A stretch of 64,000 nucleotides of DNA from Panulirus ornatus (lineage: Eukaryota > Arthropoda > Malacostraca > Decapoda > Palinuridae), in contig NC_092276.1 of assembly GCF_036320965.1 (NCBI RefSeq), forward strand, positions 6,983,282-7,047,281. The letters run 5' to 3'. Made by a program: the position numbers and the translations under genes. A model generated the notes under the pieces. The model had not been told where the DNA came from. It ran no database searches and worked only from the letters and a program-made list of their open reading frames with translations. The first letter of the stretch is position 1; every line of letters begins with the position of its first letter. Positions 10,220-22,887 of this stretch are shown here, in pieces.

Positions 10220-12516
10220 AAGTGTTAGTGAGTGGTGGGATGAAGAAATAAGATTGTTAGTGAAAGAAAAGAGAGAGGCATTTGGACAATTTTTGCAGGG
10301 AAATAGAGCAAATGACTGGCAGATGTATAAAAGAAAGAAGCAAGAAGCAAGTTAAGAGAAAGGTGCAGGGGGTGAAAAATAGGCCAAATAAGAGTTGGGG
10401 GTGAGAGAGTATCGTTAAATTTTAGGGAGAATAAGATGTTTTGGAAGGAGGTAAATAAAGTGTGTAAGAAAAGAGAACAAATGGGAACATCGGTGAAGGG
10501 GGCTAATGGGGAGGTAATAACAAGTAGTGATGAAGTGAGAAGGAAAGGGAGTGAATATTTTGAAGGATTGTTGAATGTGTTAGATGATAGAGTGGCAGAT
10601 ATAGGGTGTTTTGGTTGAGGTGGTGTGCAAAGTGAGAGGGTTTGGGATAATGATTTGGTAAACAGAGAAGAGGCAGTGAAAGCTTTGCAGAAGATGAAAA
10701 CTGGCAGGGTGGTGGGTTTGGATGGTATTGCAGAGGAATTTATTAAAATAGGGGGTGACTGTGTTGTTGACTGGTTGGTAAGGATACTTAATGTATGTAT
10801 GGCTCATGGTGAAGTGCCTGAGGATTGGCAGAATGCATGCATAGTGCCATTGTACAAATGCAAAGGATAAAGGTGAGTGTTCAAATTACAAAGGTGTAAG
10901 TCTGTTGAGTATTCCTGGGAAATTATATGGGAGGGTACTGATTGAGAGAGTGAAGGCATGCACAGAGCATCAGATTGGGGAAGAGCAGTGTGGTTTCAGA
11001 AGTGGTAAAGGATGTATGGATCAGGTGTTTGCTTTGAAAAATACATGTGAGAAATACTTAGAAAAATAAATGGATTTGTATGTAGCACTTATGGATCTGG
11101 AGAAGGCATATGATATTGTTGATAGAGATGCTCTGTGGAAGGTATTAAGAATATATGGTGTGGGAGGCAAGTTGCTAGAAGTGAAATTTTTTTTTATCGA
11201 GGATGTAAGGCATGTGTACGAGTAGGAAGAGAGAAAAGCGATTGGTTCTCAGTGAATGTCGGTTTCCAGCAGGGGTGCATGATGTCTCCATGGTTGTTTA
11301 ACTTGTTTATGGATGGGGTTGTTAGGAAGGTGAATGCAAGAGTTTTGGAGAGGGACAAGTATGCAGTCTGTTGTAGACGAGAGGGCTTGGGAAGTGAGAC
11401 AGTTGTTGTTCGCTGATGATACAGCGCTGGTGACTGATTCAGGTGAGAAACTGCAAAAGCTGGTGACTGAGTTTGGTAAAGTGTGTGAAAGAAGAAGGCT
11501 GAGAGTAAATGTGAATAAGAGCAAGGTTATTAGGTACAGTAGGGTTGAGGGACAAGTCAATTGGGAGATAAGTTTGAATGGAGAACAACTGGTGGAAGTG
11601 AAGTGTTTTAGATATCTGGGAGTGGATTTGGCAGCGGGTGGAACGATGGAGGTGGAAGTGAGTCAGAGGGTGGGGGAGGTGGCAAAAGTTCTGGGAGCGT
11701 TGAAAAATGTGTGGAAGGCGAGAACATTATCTTGGAAAGCAAAAATGGGCATGTTTGAAGGAATAGTGGTTCCAACAATGTTATATGGTTATGAGGCGTG
11801 GGCTATAGATAGGGTTGTGTGGAGGAGGGTGGATGTGTTGGAAATGAGATGTTTGAGGACAACATGTGGTGTGAGGTATTTTGATTGAGTACACAATGAA
11901 GAGAGATGTGTGGTATTAAAAAGACTGTGGTTGAGAGAGCAGAAGTGGGTGGTTTGAAATGATTTGGTCACATGGAGAGAATGAGTGAGGAAAGATTGAC
12001 AAAGAGGGCATATGTGTCAGAGGTGGAGGGAAGGAGGAGAAATGGGAGACCAAATTGGAGGTGGAAGGATGGAGTGAAAAAGATTTTGAGCGATCAGGGC
12101 CTAAACATGCAGGAGGGTGAAAGGCGAGCAAGGAATAGAGTGAATTGGAATGATGTGGTATACCGGGGTCGACGTGCTGTCAGTGGATTGAACCAGGGCA
12201 TGTGAAGTGTTTGGGGTAAACCATGGAAAGTTTTGTATGGCCCAGATGTGGAAAGGGAGCTGTGGTTTTGGTGCATTATACATGACAGCTAGAGACTGAG
12301 TGTGAACGAATGTGGCCTTTGTTGTCTTTTCCTAGCGCTACCTCACGCGCATGCGGGGGAGGGGATTATCATTTCATGTGTCGTGGGGTGGCGATGGGAA
12401 TGAATAAAGGCAGTAAGTATGAATCATGTACATGTGTATGTGGTAGGTTGGGCCATTCTGTCGTCTGTTTTCCTTGCGCTACCTCGCTAACATAGGAGAC
12501 AGCGACAAAGTATAAT
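10220..12516 (+). mobile_element. RTE-A LINE copy, old, linker to 3' end, long 3'UTR
   Basis: A collinear but damaged copy from VSEWWDEEIRLLVKEKREAFG through RT motifs to the C-terminal domain (about 12190) and the long 3'UTR. Frameshifts break it near 10350, 10620, 10870, 11180 and 11350. The longest intact piece is 11334-11888, with LLFADDTALV. A TGA replaces CGA in RWFDRVSN at about 11886. It is more diverged than most copies here. Confidence 0.85.
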
Positions 12517-12547
12517 GAATAAAATCAACATATTTCATTCATTTTAC

Positions 12548-13390
12548 TTACTATACTTTGTCGTTGTCTTCCACGTTAGCGAGGTAGCACAAGAACACAA
12601 TGAAAAGAATGGCCCAACCTACCCACATACACACTGTATATACATAAAAGCCCACACACGCACATGTACATACCTATACATTTCAACATATATATTCATA
12701 GACATATACATATAAACATATGCATATATTCATACATGCTGCCTTCATCCATTCCTGCCGCCACCCTGCCACACGAGATTTGACACATCCCCTCCCCCCA
12801 TGTGCGTGCAGGGTAGCACTAGGAAAGGACAACAAAGGCCACATTTGTCCACACTCAGACTCTAGCTGTCATGAGTAATGCACTGACACCACAGCTCCCT
12901 TTCCACGTCCAGGCCCCATAAAACTCTCCATGGTTTACCCCAGACGCTTCACACGTCCTGGTTCAACCCATTGACAGCACGTCGACCCCGGTATAACACA
13001 TCATTCCAATTCACTCTATTCCTTGCACGCCTTTCACCCTCCTGTATTGTTCAGGCCTTGATCACTCAAAATCTTTTTCACTCCATCCTTCCACCTCCAA
13101 TTTGGTCTCCCACTTCTTGTTCCCACCACCTCTGACACATATATCCTCTTTGTCAATTTTTCCTCACTAATTCTCTCCATGTGACCAAACCATTTCACTA
13201 CACCTTCTGCTATCTCAACCACATTCTTTTTGTTACCACACATCTCTGTTACTCTTTCAGTACTTACTCGGTCAAACCACTTCACATCACATTGTCCTCA
13301 AACATCTCATTTCCAGCACATCCCTCCTCCTCCACACAACCCTATCTATCACCCATGCCTCACAACAATATAACATTGTTGGAATCACTG
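12548..13390 (-). mobile_element. RTE-A LINE copy, C-terminal domain and long 3'UTR
   Basis: On the minus strand it covers VVIPTMLY...CEAWVIDRV, MKWFDRVSTERVTEMCGN, the FGHMERISEEKL region and GRPNWRWKDGVK, then the long 3'UTR and tail. It stops at the TMLY codons, where an RTE-B fragment begins on the other strand. Confidence 0.8.
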
Positions 13391-13700
13391 TATGAGATGT
13401 GGTATGGCAAGGAATGCAAAGGGAATGAATTGTGGAACAGTAGAGTGGGTGAAATGTAATACTTTGAGATGGTTTGGGGATCTGGAAAAAAATGCAAGAA
13501 GGGCACTTTACAAGGAAAGTGTATGATTGTACAATTAAAGGGGTTGGCGTGACTGGAAGATCACCTGTGACATGGGGAAATGGAGTGGCAGAGTACTGGA
13601 GGGAGAGATATGGGTGGAAGAATGCGTGGAATGGTGTACACAAGGGAGGGATGTAAGGAAAGGGATAAGTGACGACAGAGATATAGACAGAACAGACTCT
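13391..13700 (+). mobile_element. RTE-B LINE 3' fragment
   Basis: A second, related LINE family. The remains read as ...ELWN, a TLRWFG-like box, FTRKVYDCTIKGVG, GRSPVTWGNGVAEYWRERYG and a CAGAGATATAGA end. It parallels the RTE-A C-terminus (FGHMERM, GRPNWRWKDGV) but is clearly distinct. The same module recurs at 42262-42490 and 48780-49056. Confidence 0.65.
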
Positions 13701-13756
13701 GGGTGTGTGCAAGTGAAGCCATTGTTCATTTGCTCCTGATATTATTTTATGAAGAT

Positions 13757-15203
13757 CTATTTTTATTTATTTATTTTGCTTTGTCGATGTCTCCTGCGTT
13801 TGCGAGGTAGCGCAAGGAAACAGACGAAAGAAATGGCCCAACCCACCCCCATACACATGTATATACATACACGTCCACACACGCAAATATACATACCCAT
13901 ACATCTCAATGTACACATATATATACACACAGACATATACATATATACACATGCACACAATTCACACTGTCTGCCTTTATTCATTCCCATCGCCACCTCG
14001 GCACAAATGGAATAACATCCCCCTCCCCCCTCATGTGTGCGAGGTAGCGCTAGGAAAAGACAACAAAGGCCACATTCGTTCACACTCAGTCTCTAGCTGT
14101 CATGCAATAATGCCCGAAACCACAGCTCCCCCTCCACATCCAGGCCCCACAGAACTTTCCATGGTTTACCCCAGACACCTCACATGCCCTGATTCAATCC
14201 ATTGACAGCACGTCGACCCCGGTATACTATATCGATCCAATTCACTCTATTCCTTGCCCGCCTTTCACCATCCTGCATGTTCAGGCCCCGATCATTCAAA
14301 ATCTTTTTCACTCCATCTTTCCACCTCCAATTTGGTCTCCCACTTCTCCTCGTTCCCTCCACCTCCGACACATATATCCTTTTGGTCAATCTTTCCTCTT
14401 TTATTCTCTCCATGTGCCCAAACCATTTCAAAACACCCTCTTCTGCTCTCTCAACCACGCTCTTCTTATTTCCACATATCTCTCTTACCCTTACATTACT
14501 TACTCGATCAAACCACCTCACACCACATATTGTCCTCAAACATCTCATTTCCAGCACATCCATCCTGCTGCGCACAACTCTAGCCATAGTCCACGCCTCG
14601 CAACCATATAGCATTGTTGGAACCACTATTCCTTCAAACATACCCATTTTTGCTTTCCAAGATAATGTTCTCGACTTCCACACATTCTTTAAGGCTTCCA
14701 GGATTTTCGCCCCCTCCCCCACCCTATGATTCACTTCCACTTCCATGGTCCCATCCGCTGCCAGATCCACTCCCAGATATCTAAAACACTTTACTTCCTC
14801 CAGTTTTTCTCCATTCAAACTTACCTCCCAATTGACTTGACCCTCAACCCTACTGTACCTAATAACCTTGCTCTTATTCACATTTACTCTTAACTCTCTT
14901 CTTTCACACACTTTACCAAACTCAGTCACCAGCTTCTGCAGTTTCTCACATGAATCAGCCACCAGCGCTGTATCATCAGTGAACAACAACTGACTCACTT
15001 CCCAAGCTCTCTCATCCCCAACAGACTGCATACTTGCCCCTCTTTCCAAAACTCTTGCATTCACCTCCCTAACAACCCCATCCATAACCAAATTAAACAA
15101 CCATGGAGACATCACACATCCCTGCCGCAAACCTACATTCACTGAGAACCAATCACTTTCCTCTCTTCCTACATGTACACATGCCTTACATCCTTGATAA
15201 AAA
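13757..15203 (-). mobile_element. RTE-A LINE copy, 5' truncated in RT, long 3'UTR
   Basis: The minus-strand frame is open over 14180-15142 (320 codons) and continues in frame to about 15203. It runs from KACVHVGREESDWFSVNVGLRQG through FTDDTALVA to GRPNWRWKDGVK and a NQGM-stop end. FTDD in place of FADD alters the residue just before the catalytic Asp pair. The protein extends beyond YRG with RRAVNGLNQGM, the ancestral stop. The long 3'UTR reaches an (AAATA)n tail. Confidence 0.88.
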
Positions 15204-15361
15204 CAATTAGTAGAAACAATTAGATATAAAAAAATTAGTATAATTGGAAGGAAATTCCACAGATCACTTATAATACCTGAAAAGCAGCACAGTTAGGAGT
15301 GAAATAAGAATGGGTGTTAATATATAGTGGTAAATATAAAAACATCTATATTAAGTTCCAG

Positions 15362-17028
15362 GTACAAGTTTGTTGAGTATTCCTGGTAAATTATAAGGGA
15401 GGGTATTGATTGAGAGGGTGAAGGCATGTACAGAGCATCAGATTGGGGAAGAGCAGTGTGGTTTCAGAAGTGGTAGAGGATGTGTGGATCAGGTGTTTGC
15501 TTTGAAGAATGTATGTGAGAAATACTTAGAAAAGCTAATGGATTTGTATGTAGCATTTATGGATCTGGAGAAGGCATATGATAGAGTTGATAGAGATGTT
15601 CTGTGGAAGGTATTAAGAATAAATGGTGTGGGAGGCAAGTTGTTTGAAGCAGTGAAAAGTTTTTATCGAGGATGTAAGGCATGTGTACATGTAGGAAGAG
15701 AGGAAAGTGATTGGTTCTCATTGAATGTAGGTTTGCAGCAGGGGTGTGTGATGTCTCCATGGTTGTTTAATTTGTTTATGGATGGGGTTGTTAGGGAGGT
15801 GAATGCAAGAATTTTGGAGAGAGGGGCAAGTATGCAGTCTGTTGTGGTTGAAAGAGCTTGGGAAGTGAGTCAGTTGTTGTTCAATGATGATACAGCGCTG
15901 GTGGCTGATTCATGTGAGAAACTGCAGAAGCTGGTGACTGAGTTTGGTAAAGTGTGTGAAAGAAGAGAGTTAAGAGTAAATGTGAATAAGAGCAAGGTTA
16001 TTAGGTACAGTAGGGTTGAGGGTCAAGTCAATTGGGAGGTAAGTTTGAATGGAGAAAAACCGGAGGAAATGAAGTGTTTTAGATATCTGGGAGTGGATTT
16101 GGCAGCGGATGGAACCATGGAAGCAGAAGTGAATCATAGGGTGGGGGAGGGGGCGAAAATTCTGGGAGCCTTGAAGAATGCGTGGAAGTTGAGAACATTA
16201 TCTCAGAAAGCAAAAATGGGTATGTTTGAAGGAATACTGGTTCTAACAATGTTGTACAATATGTGGTGTGAGGTGGTTTGATTGAGTAAGTAATAATAGG
16301 GTAAGAGATATGTGTGGTAACAAAAAGAGTGTGGTTGAGAGAGCAGAAGAGGGTGTTTTGAAATGGTTTGGTCACATGGAGAGAATGAGTGAGGAAAGAT
16401 TGACCAAGAGGATATATGTGTCAGAGGTGGAGGGAACGAGGAGAAGTGGGAGACCAAATTGGAGGTGGAAAGATGGAGTGAAAAAGATTTTGAGTGATCA
16501 GGGCCTGAACATGCAGGAGGGTGTAAGGTGTGCAAGGAATAGAGTGAATTGGAACGATGTGGTATACCGGGGTCGATGTGCTGTCAATGGATTGAACCAG
16601 GGCATGTGAAGCGTCTGGGGTAAACCATGGAAAGTTCTGTAGGGCCTGGATGTGGAAAGGGAGCTGTGGTTTCGGTGCATTATTACATGACAGCTAGAGA
16701 CTGAGTGTGAACGAATGTGGCCTTTGTTGTATTTCCTAGCGCTACCTTGCACACATGAAGGGGGGGGGGGTTGTTATTCCATGTGTGGCGAGGTGGCGAT
16801 GGGAATGAATAAAGGCAGACAGTATGAATTATGTACATGTGTATATATGTATATGTTTGTGTGTGTATATATATGTATACATTGAGATGTATAGGTATGT
16901 ATATTTGCGTGTGTGGACGTGTATGTATATGCATGTGTATGTGGGTGGGTTGAGCCATTCTTTCGTCTGTTGCCTTGCGCTACCTTGTTAACGCGTGAGA
17001 CAGCGACAAAGCAAAATAAATATAAAAT
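15362..17028 (+). mobile_element. RTE-A LINE copy, RT to 3' end, long 3'UTR
   Basis: Begins at SLLSIPGKL, where TAT is replaced by TAA at about 15391, and stays open over 15406-16281. FADD is changed to FNDD at about 15890. At about 16255 roughly 110 bp are deleted, fusing TMLY to MWCEVV, followed by the TGA at RWFD-R. The C-terminus resumes at 16310-16609, then the long 3'UTR ends in AAAATAAATATAAAATAAAA. Confidence 0.88.
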
Positions 17029-17532
17029 AAAATTAAGTTCCATGGCGAAAGATGGAATTTTCTTCATCACACAAGTTAAGCTACTTAACCAAGGCGAAAT
17101 CTACACTAAAGGTATTGGTCATATGCCAATCTGTTCATGATGGTGGGAAATAACTGTAAAGTCTAATGAGTACATCATATAAAAACTAAAATATGATGAA
17201 GGTCACACTTTAATGTATAACTCCTGAAGATGAATGATAGTTGACAAATGGACAGACATAGTGATCTAGTGTCTGCTATGCTATATAGGTAGCATACTCA
17301 ACTGTGGAACGAACAACTAATGCACAAAAAGTAAGAAAATACAGAAGATAGTGTAATGTACTAGGAGTGTGACGATTAAAAATGATTGTGCACTGTTCAC
17401 TGCTGAAAAGTTGCATCTGGATTAAAAGATTTAATGAAATTCCTTTCAATTTAGAGCATACCATATTACTATGCCTTTAAGAAAGGCATTTCTTGAAAAC
17501 CTGAAGTTCACTAATGTTTAATAACGAAATAT
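17029..17532. other. Unique intronic sequence, no gene seen
   Basis: AT-rich single-copy sequence. I see no exon with good splice sites on either strand. It ends in the left target-site copy of the next LINE. Confidence 0.5.
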
Positions 17533-17542
17533 ATTGCAAAGT

Positions 17543-20500
17543 GGGGTGCCTAAATGTGTGTGGATGTAACCAAGATGTGAAAAAAGGAGAGATAGGTAGT
17601 ATGTTTGAGGAAAGGAACCTGGATGTTTTGGCTCTGAGTGAAACGAAGCTCAAGGGTAAAGGGGAAGAGTGGTTTGGGAATGTCTGGGGAGTAAAGTCAG
17701 GGGTTAGTGAGAAGACAAGAGCAAGGGAAGGAGTAGCAATACTCCTGAAACAGGAGTTGTGGGAGTATGTGATAGAATGCAAGAAAGTAAATTCTCGATT
17801 AATATGGGTAAAACTGAAAGTTGATGGAGAGAGGTGGGTGATTATTGGTGCATATGCACCTGGGCATGAGAAGAAAGATCATGAGAGGCAAGTGTTTTGG
17901 GAGCAGCTGAATGAGTGTGTTAGTGGTTTTGATGCATGAGACCGGGTTATAGTGATGGGTGATTTGAATGCAAAGGTGAGTAATGTGGCAGTTGAGGGAA
18001 TAATTGGTATACATGGGGTGTTCAGTGTTGTAAATGGAAATGGTGAAGAGCTTGTAGATTTATGTGCTGAAAAAGGACTGATGATTGGGAATACCTGGTT
18101 TAAAAAGCGAGATATACATAAGTATACTTATGTAAGTAGGAGAGATGGCTAGAGAGCGTTATTGGATTACGTGTTAATTGACAGGCGTGCGAAAGAGAGA
18201 CTTTTGGATGTTAATGTGCTGAGAGGTGCAACTGGAGGGATGTCTGATCATTATCTTGTGGAGGCTAAGGTGAAGATTTGTATGGGTTTTCAGAAAAGAA
18301 GAGTGAATATTGGGGTGAAGAGGGTGGTGAGAGTAAGTGAGCTTGGGAAGGAGACCTGTGTGAGGAAGTACCAGGAGAGACTGAGTACAGAATGGAAAAA
18401 GGTGAGAACAATGGAAGTAAGGGGAGTGGGGGAGGAATGGGATGTATTTAGGGAATCAGTGATGGATTGCGCAAAAGATGCTTGTGGCATGAGAAGAGTG
18501 GGAGGTGGGTTGATTAGAAAGGGTAGTGAGTGGTGGCATGAAGAAGTAAGAATATTAGTGAAAGAGAAGAGAGAGGCATTTGGACGATTTTTGCAGGGAA
18601 AAAATGAAATTGAGTGGGAGATGTATAAAAGAAAGAGACAGGAGGTCAAGAGAAAGGTGCAAGAGGTGAAAAAAAGGGCAAATGAGAGTTGGGGTGAGAG
18701 AGTATCATTAAATTTTAGGGAGAATAAAAAGATGTTCTGGAAGGAGGTAAATAAAGTGCGTAAGACAAGGGAGCAAATGGGAACTTCAGTGAAGGGCGCA
18801 AATGGGGAGGTGATAACAAGTAGTGGTGATGTGAGAAGGAGATGGAGTGAGTATTTTGAAGGTTTGTTGAATGTGTTTGATGATAGAGTGGCAGATATAG
18901 GGTGTTTTGGTCGAGGTGGTGTGCAAAGAGAGAGGGTTAGGGAAAATGATTTGGTAAACAGAGAAGAGGTAGTGAAAGCTTTGCGGAAGATGAAAGCCGG
19001 CAAGGCAGCAGGTTTGGATGGTATTGCAGTGGAATTTATTAAAAAAGGGGGTGACTGTATTGTTGACTGGTTGGTAAGGTTATTTAATGTATGTATGACT
19101 CATGGTGAGGTGCCTGAGGATTGGCGGAATGCGTGCATAGTGCCATTGTACAAAGGCAAAGGGGATAAGAGTGAGTGCTCAAATTACAGAGGTATAAGTT
19201 TGTTGAGTATTCCTGGTAAATTATATGGGAGGGTATTGATTGAGAGGGTGAAGGCATGTACAGAGCATCAGATTGGGGAAGAGCAGTGTGGTTTCAGAAG
19301 TGGTAGAGGATGTGTGGATCAGGTGTTTGCTTTGAAGAATGTATGTGAGAAATACTTAGAAAAGCAAATGGATTTGTATGTAGCATTTATGGATCTGGAG
19401 AAGGCATATGATAGAGTTGATAGAGATGCTCTGTGGAAGGTATTAAGAATATATGGTGTGGGAGGAAAGTTGTTAGAAGCAGTGAAAAGTTTTTATCGAG
19501 GATGTAAGGCATGTGTACGTGTAGGAAGAGAGGAAAGTGATTGGTTCTCAGTGAATGTAGGTTTGCGGCAGGGGTGTGTGATGTCTCCATGGTTGTTTAA
19601 TTTGTTTATGGATGGGGTTGTTAGGGAGGTAAATGCAAGAGTTTTGGAAAGAGGGGCAAGTATGAAGTCTGTTGGGGATGAGAGAGCTTGGGAAGTGAGT
19701 CAGTTGTTGTTCGCTGATGATACAGCGCTGGTGGCTGATTCATGTGAGAAACTGCAGAAGCTGGTGACTGAGTTTGGTAAAGTGTGTGGAAGAAGAAAGT
19801 TAAGAGTAAATGTGAATAAGGGCAAGGTTATTAGGTACAGTAGGGTTGAGGGTCAAGTCAATTGGGAGGTGAGTTTGAATGGAGAAAAACTGGAGGAAGT
19901 GAAGTGTTTTAGATATCTGGGAGTGGATCTGGCAGCGGATGGAACCATGGAAGCGGAAGTGGATCATAGGGTGGGGGAGGGGGCGAAAATTCTGGGGGCC
20001 TTGAAGAATGTGTGGAAGTCGAGAACATTATCTCGGAAAGCAAAAATGGGTATGTTTGAAGGAATAGTGGTTCCAACAATGTTGTATGGTTGCGAGGCGT
20101 GGGCTATGGATAGAGTTGTGCGCAGGAGGATGGATGTGCTGGAAATGAGATGTTTGAGGACAATGTGTGGTGTGAGGTGGTTTGATCGAGTGAGTAACGT
20201 AAGGGTAAGAGAGATGTGTGGAAATAAAAAGAGCGTGGTTGAGAGAGCAGAAGAGGGTGTTTTGAAGTGGTTTGGGCACATGGAGAGAATGAGTGAGGAA
20301 AGATTGACCAAGAGGATATATGTGTCGGAGGTGGAGGGAATGAGGAGAAGAGGGAGACCAAATTGGAGGTGGAAAGATGGAGTGAAAAAGATTTTGTGTG
20401 ATCGGGGCCTGAACATGCAGGAGGGTGAAAGGAGGGCAAGGAATAGAGTGAATTGGAGTGATGTGGTATACCGGGGTTGACGTGCTGTCGGTGGATTGAA

Positions 20501-20686
20501 TCAAGGCATGTGAAGCGTCTGGGGTAAACCATGGAAAGCTGTGTAGGTATGTATATTTGCGTGTGTGGACGTATGTATATACATGTGTATGGGGGGGGGT
20601 TGGGCCATTTCTTTCGTCTGTTTCCTTGCGCTACCTCGCAAACGCGGGAGACAGCGACAAAGTATAATAATAAAGAAAATAATAAA
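17543..20686 (+). mobile_element. RTE-A LINE, near-complete ORF with two stops, 10-bp TSD
   Basis: ATTGCAAAGT occurs at 17533-17542 and again at 20687-20696, directly flanking the element. One frame runs to the stop at 20480. It has the APE endonuclease (LNVCGCNQ, LALSETKL, IIGAYAPG, VMGDLNAKV, GGMSDHYLV), a linker, RT (AFMDLEKAYDRVD, FADDTALVA) and the GRPNWRWKDGVK domain. Only two in-frame stops break it: TGA for CGA in FDA-R-DR (about 17937) and TAG for CAG in DG-Q-RAL (about 18150). The first codons before LNVCG belong to flanking DNA, so the 5'UTR and perhaps the true start are missing. The short 3'UTR ends in (AATAA)n. Confidence 0.93.
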
Positions 20687-20819
20687 ATTGCAAAGTTATG
20701 AATGTAAAAAATTTCATATGAGAGTATGATTTTTAATTATTCAAACATCACTTCACCTATCCTCATAATATGACACTGGTAATGTCCTCTACATATGGCA
20801 ATCTTTTTTTCAAAAATTT

Positions 20820-20925
20820 TCAAGGGATGATATTTTTTCATACTTGCTCATCGTTTCCTGCATTAGCAAGTTAGAGCCAAGAGCAGATGAAGAAAGGCTG
20901 CATCTGCTTTCATCCATTCTCTAGC
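20820..20925 (-). mobile_element. Degraded LINE/SNE tail remnant
   Basis: ATCGTTTCCTGCATTAGCAA and the flanking GCAGATGAAGAAAGGC resemble a minus-strand 3' stem-loop region, heavily diverged. Confidence 0.4.
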
Positions 20926-21007
20926 ACGTATGTTTAATATAACCTTCATAATAAAAAATCACCAAAAAGCTCAATATCCAATCACTAAAATAATTCCTTT
21001 TCACTAC

Positions 21008-21190
21008 CTCCAATCTCTGGTGTTCTGCCTCCAACTTCTGATTCTTGATTTGAGTGTCCTGCAGAAGCTGCAACATATTCTTATGATCAATACAAAGTTG
21101 TGTGTGAGTCTCACTAAGCCGAGTATGTGTTTCTTGCACTTCTCTTATTTCACAAGTGATAGTCTCATTTTCTGTTGTTACAGCCTCCAT
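21008..21190 (-). CDS. Coiled-coil protein, downstream exon (long isoform)
   Basis: A 183-nt exon (61 codons, phase 0/0) on the minus strand. The acceptor reads TTTC-AG before ATGGAGGCTG; the donor is G/GTAGTG. It encodes MEAVTTENETITCEI through LQLLQDTQIKNQKLEAEHQ to RLE, with a clear heptad pattern. Phase 0 lets it follow exon 22888-23036 (which ends after a complete codon) if the terminal exon 22582-22788 is skipped, and precede exon 7972-8244. Its first codon is ATG, but the splice acceptor directly before it argues for an internal exon. Family not recognised. Confidence 0.7.
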
Positions 21191-21239
21191 CTGAAATTCA
21201 TATGAAATATAACAAAATTATCATTATAACTATGTTATA

Positions 21240-21660
21240 TAGATTACAGGACTTAATAATAATGTTGTAGCTCCCTTGGTTATCCGATTCTTGTATCACA
21301 CATAATCCTCAAATAAGATTTATTCTTTTTCACTCAAACTTGGAACTTTTAATGTTCATACCTGGTGGTGAATACCTGGTATGTTTCCTTCCCTGAATGT
21401 AGAAATCAAAGAGCAGTTATCTGCTAAAATCAGTGACAGCTACCGGCTGATAACTTCATATGCAACGATTCAGTTATCTTGAAACACTGAACCTTCAATT
21501 AATACTTTTGTTGGGTCAATATCCCTCTTCTATCAGTTATAATCAAATATTGAAATCAACTAAAGGGCAAACAGCTTATTATAACATCTTTTCCATGGTT
21601 TCATACAAAAAGATGTTGCTCCTAGTCACCTATAATATGATGTAAATATAAGATTTTTTT
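21240..21660. other. Unique intronic sequence, no gene seen
   Basis: AT-rich. No motif, exon or repeat is recognised before the SNE at 21661. Confidence 0.5.
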
Positions 21661-21763
21661 TTTAATACTATACACCATTTCCTGCATTAGCGATGTAGCA
21701 TTAAGAACAGAGGACTGGGTTTTGAGGAAATATCTTCACCTGGCCCACTTCTATGTTCCTTCT

Positions 21764-21807
<44 letters not shown>

Positions 21808-21912
21808 GAGAGGGGAGGATTTCCAGCCACCCGCTCCCTCCCCTTTTAGTTGCCTTCTACGACATGCAGGGAATACGTGGGAAGTATTCTTTCTCCCCTA
21901 TCCCCAGGGATG
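21661..21912 (-). mobile_element. Short non-autonomous element (SNE), full length
   Basis: Minus-strand copy. From the left: degraded tail (ATTTCCTGCATTAGCGATG), CAGAGGACTGGG, an A run of about 36 bases, the GAGGGGAGGATTTCCAGCC box, then TCTCCCCTATCCCCAGGGAT. It lies inside the downstream intron of the coiled-coil gene. Confidence 0.85.
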
Positions 21913-22543
21913 TCTTTTTTAACAGGAGGAAATAAAAGACCAAAAAAGTTAAACAGGTCACATCCAAAGACATGGCAACCACTGCCATTGTAGGGTGGTC
22001 CAGATATATGGTACAATTTAGCTTATAATGTGCCAACAGCTAACTTGGAATCATTCGCAACAAGTGGTGATTGGGCTACTGTATTTGATTGTATGAAAAA
22101 TTTTCATTGTAATCTGTAGAAAACCTTCAGTGAAATCTAAGTACAACTGAGTCCTAAACAAGAGCTCAAAGCATCAGTGTCTCCAGCTTGCCTTTAGAAT
22201 AAATAACTAGTAAAGTGCACTCAATCTCAGAGGAAAACTTCATTCTGTACTACCAAACTCATTTTATAAGTATATCTAGCAAAACTTTTCAAACACGACT
22301 GACTTTTGGATACTTCGAAAATTAAATCTAAATTCATATAAAAAAGACAAGCTTACATAAATACTGAGATTAGAGATCTAAAGAAACTATTTACAGTAAG
22401 GCAAACTAATTGTTCTGTAAAAGACATGGTAAAAAATAGGTGAAACAATACTACAGACAATACAATACCAGATACGTCTGTCCCCATGCATAATACCTAT
22501 ACAATCATACACTCCAAGTTTTGATTTAACTTATCACAATAAA
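21913..22543. other. Unique sequence downstream of the short-isoform poly(A) signal
   Basis: AT-rich and without recognised repeats. On the minus strand it lies just after the poly(A) signal of the short coiled-coil isoform, so it is intergenic or intronic depending on the isoform. Confidence 0.45.
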
Positions 22544-22549
22544 TTTAAT
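22544..22549 (-). promoter_or_regulatory. Poly(A) signal ATTAAA of the short coiled-coil isoform
   Basis: ATTAAA on the minus strand, 33 nt after the stop of the terminal exon. This is the commonest variant of the animal polyadenylation hexamer. Confidence 0.5.
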
Positions 22550-22581
22550 AGCTCTCATGTGCCATAAGATAGTGTGTGGGC

Positions 22582-22788
22582 CTATTTCAACTGCTGCTGT
22601 TGCCTTCTTCTTTGCCTTGTAAGTGGAGGAGAGGCAGTAGTACCTGAGGAGTGTGTGTGGTCATCATCGTCATCATCAGGAATGTGTGGCAATGCCTTAA
22701 CTTTGCGATTCATATCTCCATCAGCAAGTTCGCCAGAGCTATAACTACGACGAAGCTGATTCACAAGACCACCACCACCCTGGGGTCC
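22582..22788 (-). CDS. Coiled-coil protein, terminal exon (short isoform)
   Basis: 207 nt on the minus strand: 68 codons plus TAG. The acceptor is GCC-AG before GGACCCC; it keeps the phase of exon 22888-23036 (phase 0). The peptide leaves the coiled coil: GPQGGGGLVNQLRRSYSSGEL, a linker, six aspartates, a Ser/Thr stretch and a basic Gln-rich end (TRQRRRQQQQLK). This looks like a disordered C-terminal tail. An ATTAAA signal follows closely. An alternative AG eight bases upstream would shift the frame into an early stop, so the chosen acceptor is preferred. Confidence 0.7.
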   Translation of the reverse strand, partial: GPQGGGGLVNQLRRSYSSGELADGDMNRKVKALPHIPDDDDDDHTHSSGTTASPPLTRQRRRQQQQLK

Positions 22789-22887
22789 CTGGCTTGCCTT
22801 ATATAATATAAGAATACTGTACATAATAAATACTTTGTATCTCACAGTTTTACTTCCTGCTTTAAAAAACAACTTCCCTACCCTAAC

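Noticed and set aside
18290..20532. Several antisense frames (67-237 codons) opposite the LINE at 17543-20686
   Set aside because: Shadows of the RT frame; they have no motifs, no independent starts and break in copies with sense-strand indels.
20921..21205. Plus-strand frame 20930-21205
   Set aside because: Antisense of the coiled-coil exon 21008-21190, which has proper splice sites on the minus strand.
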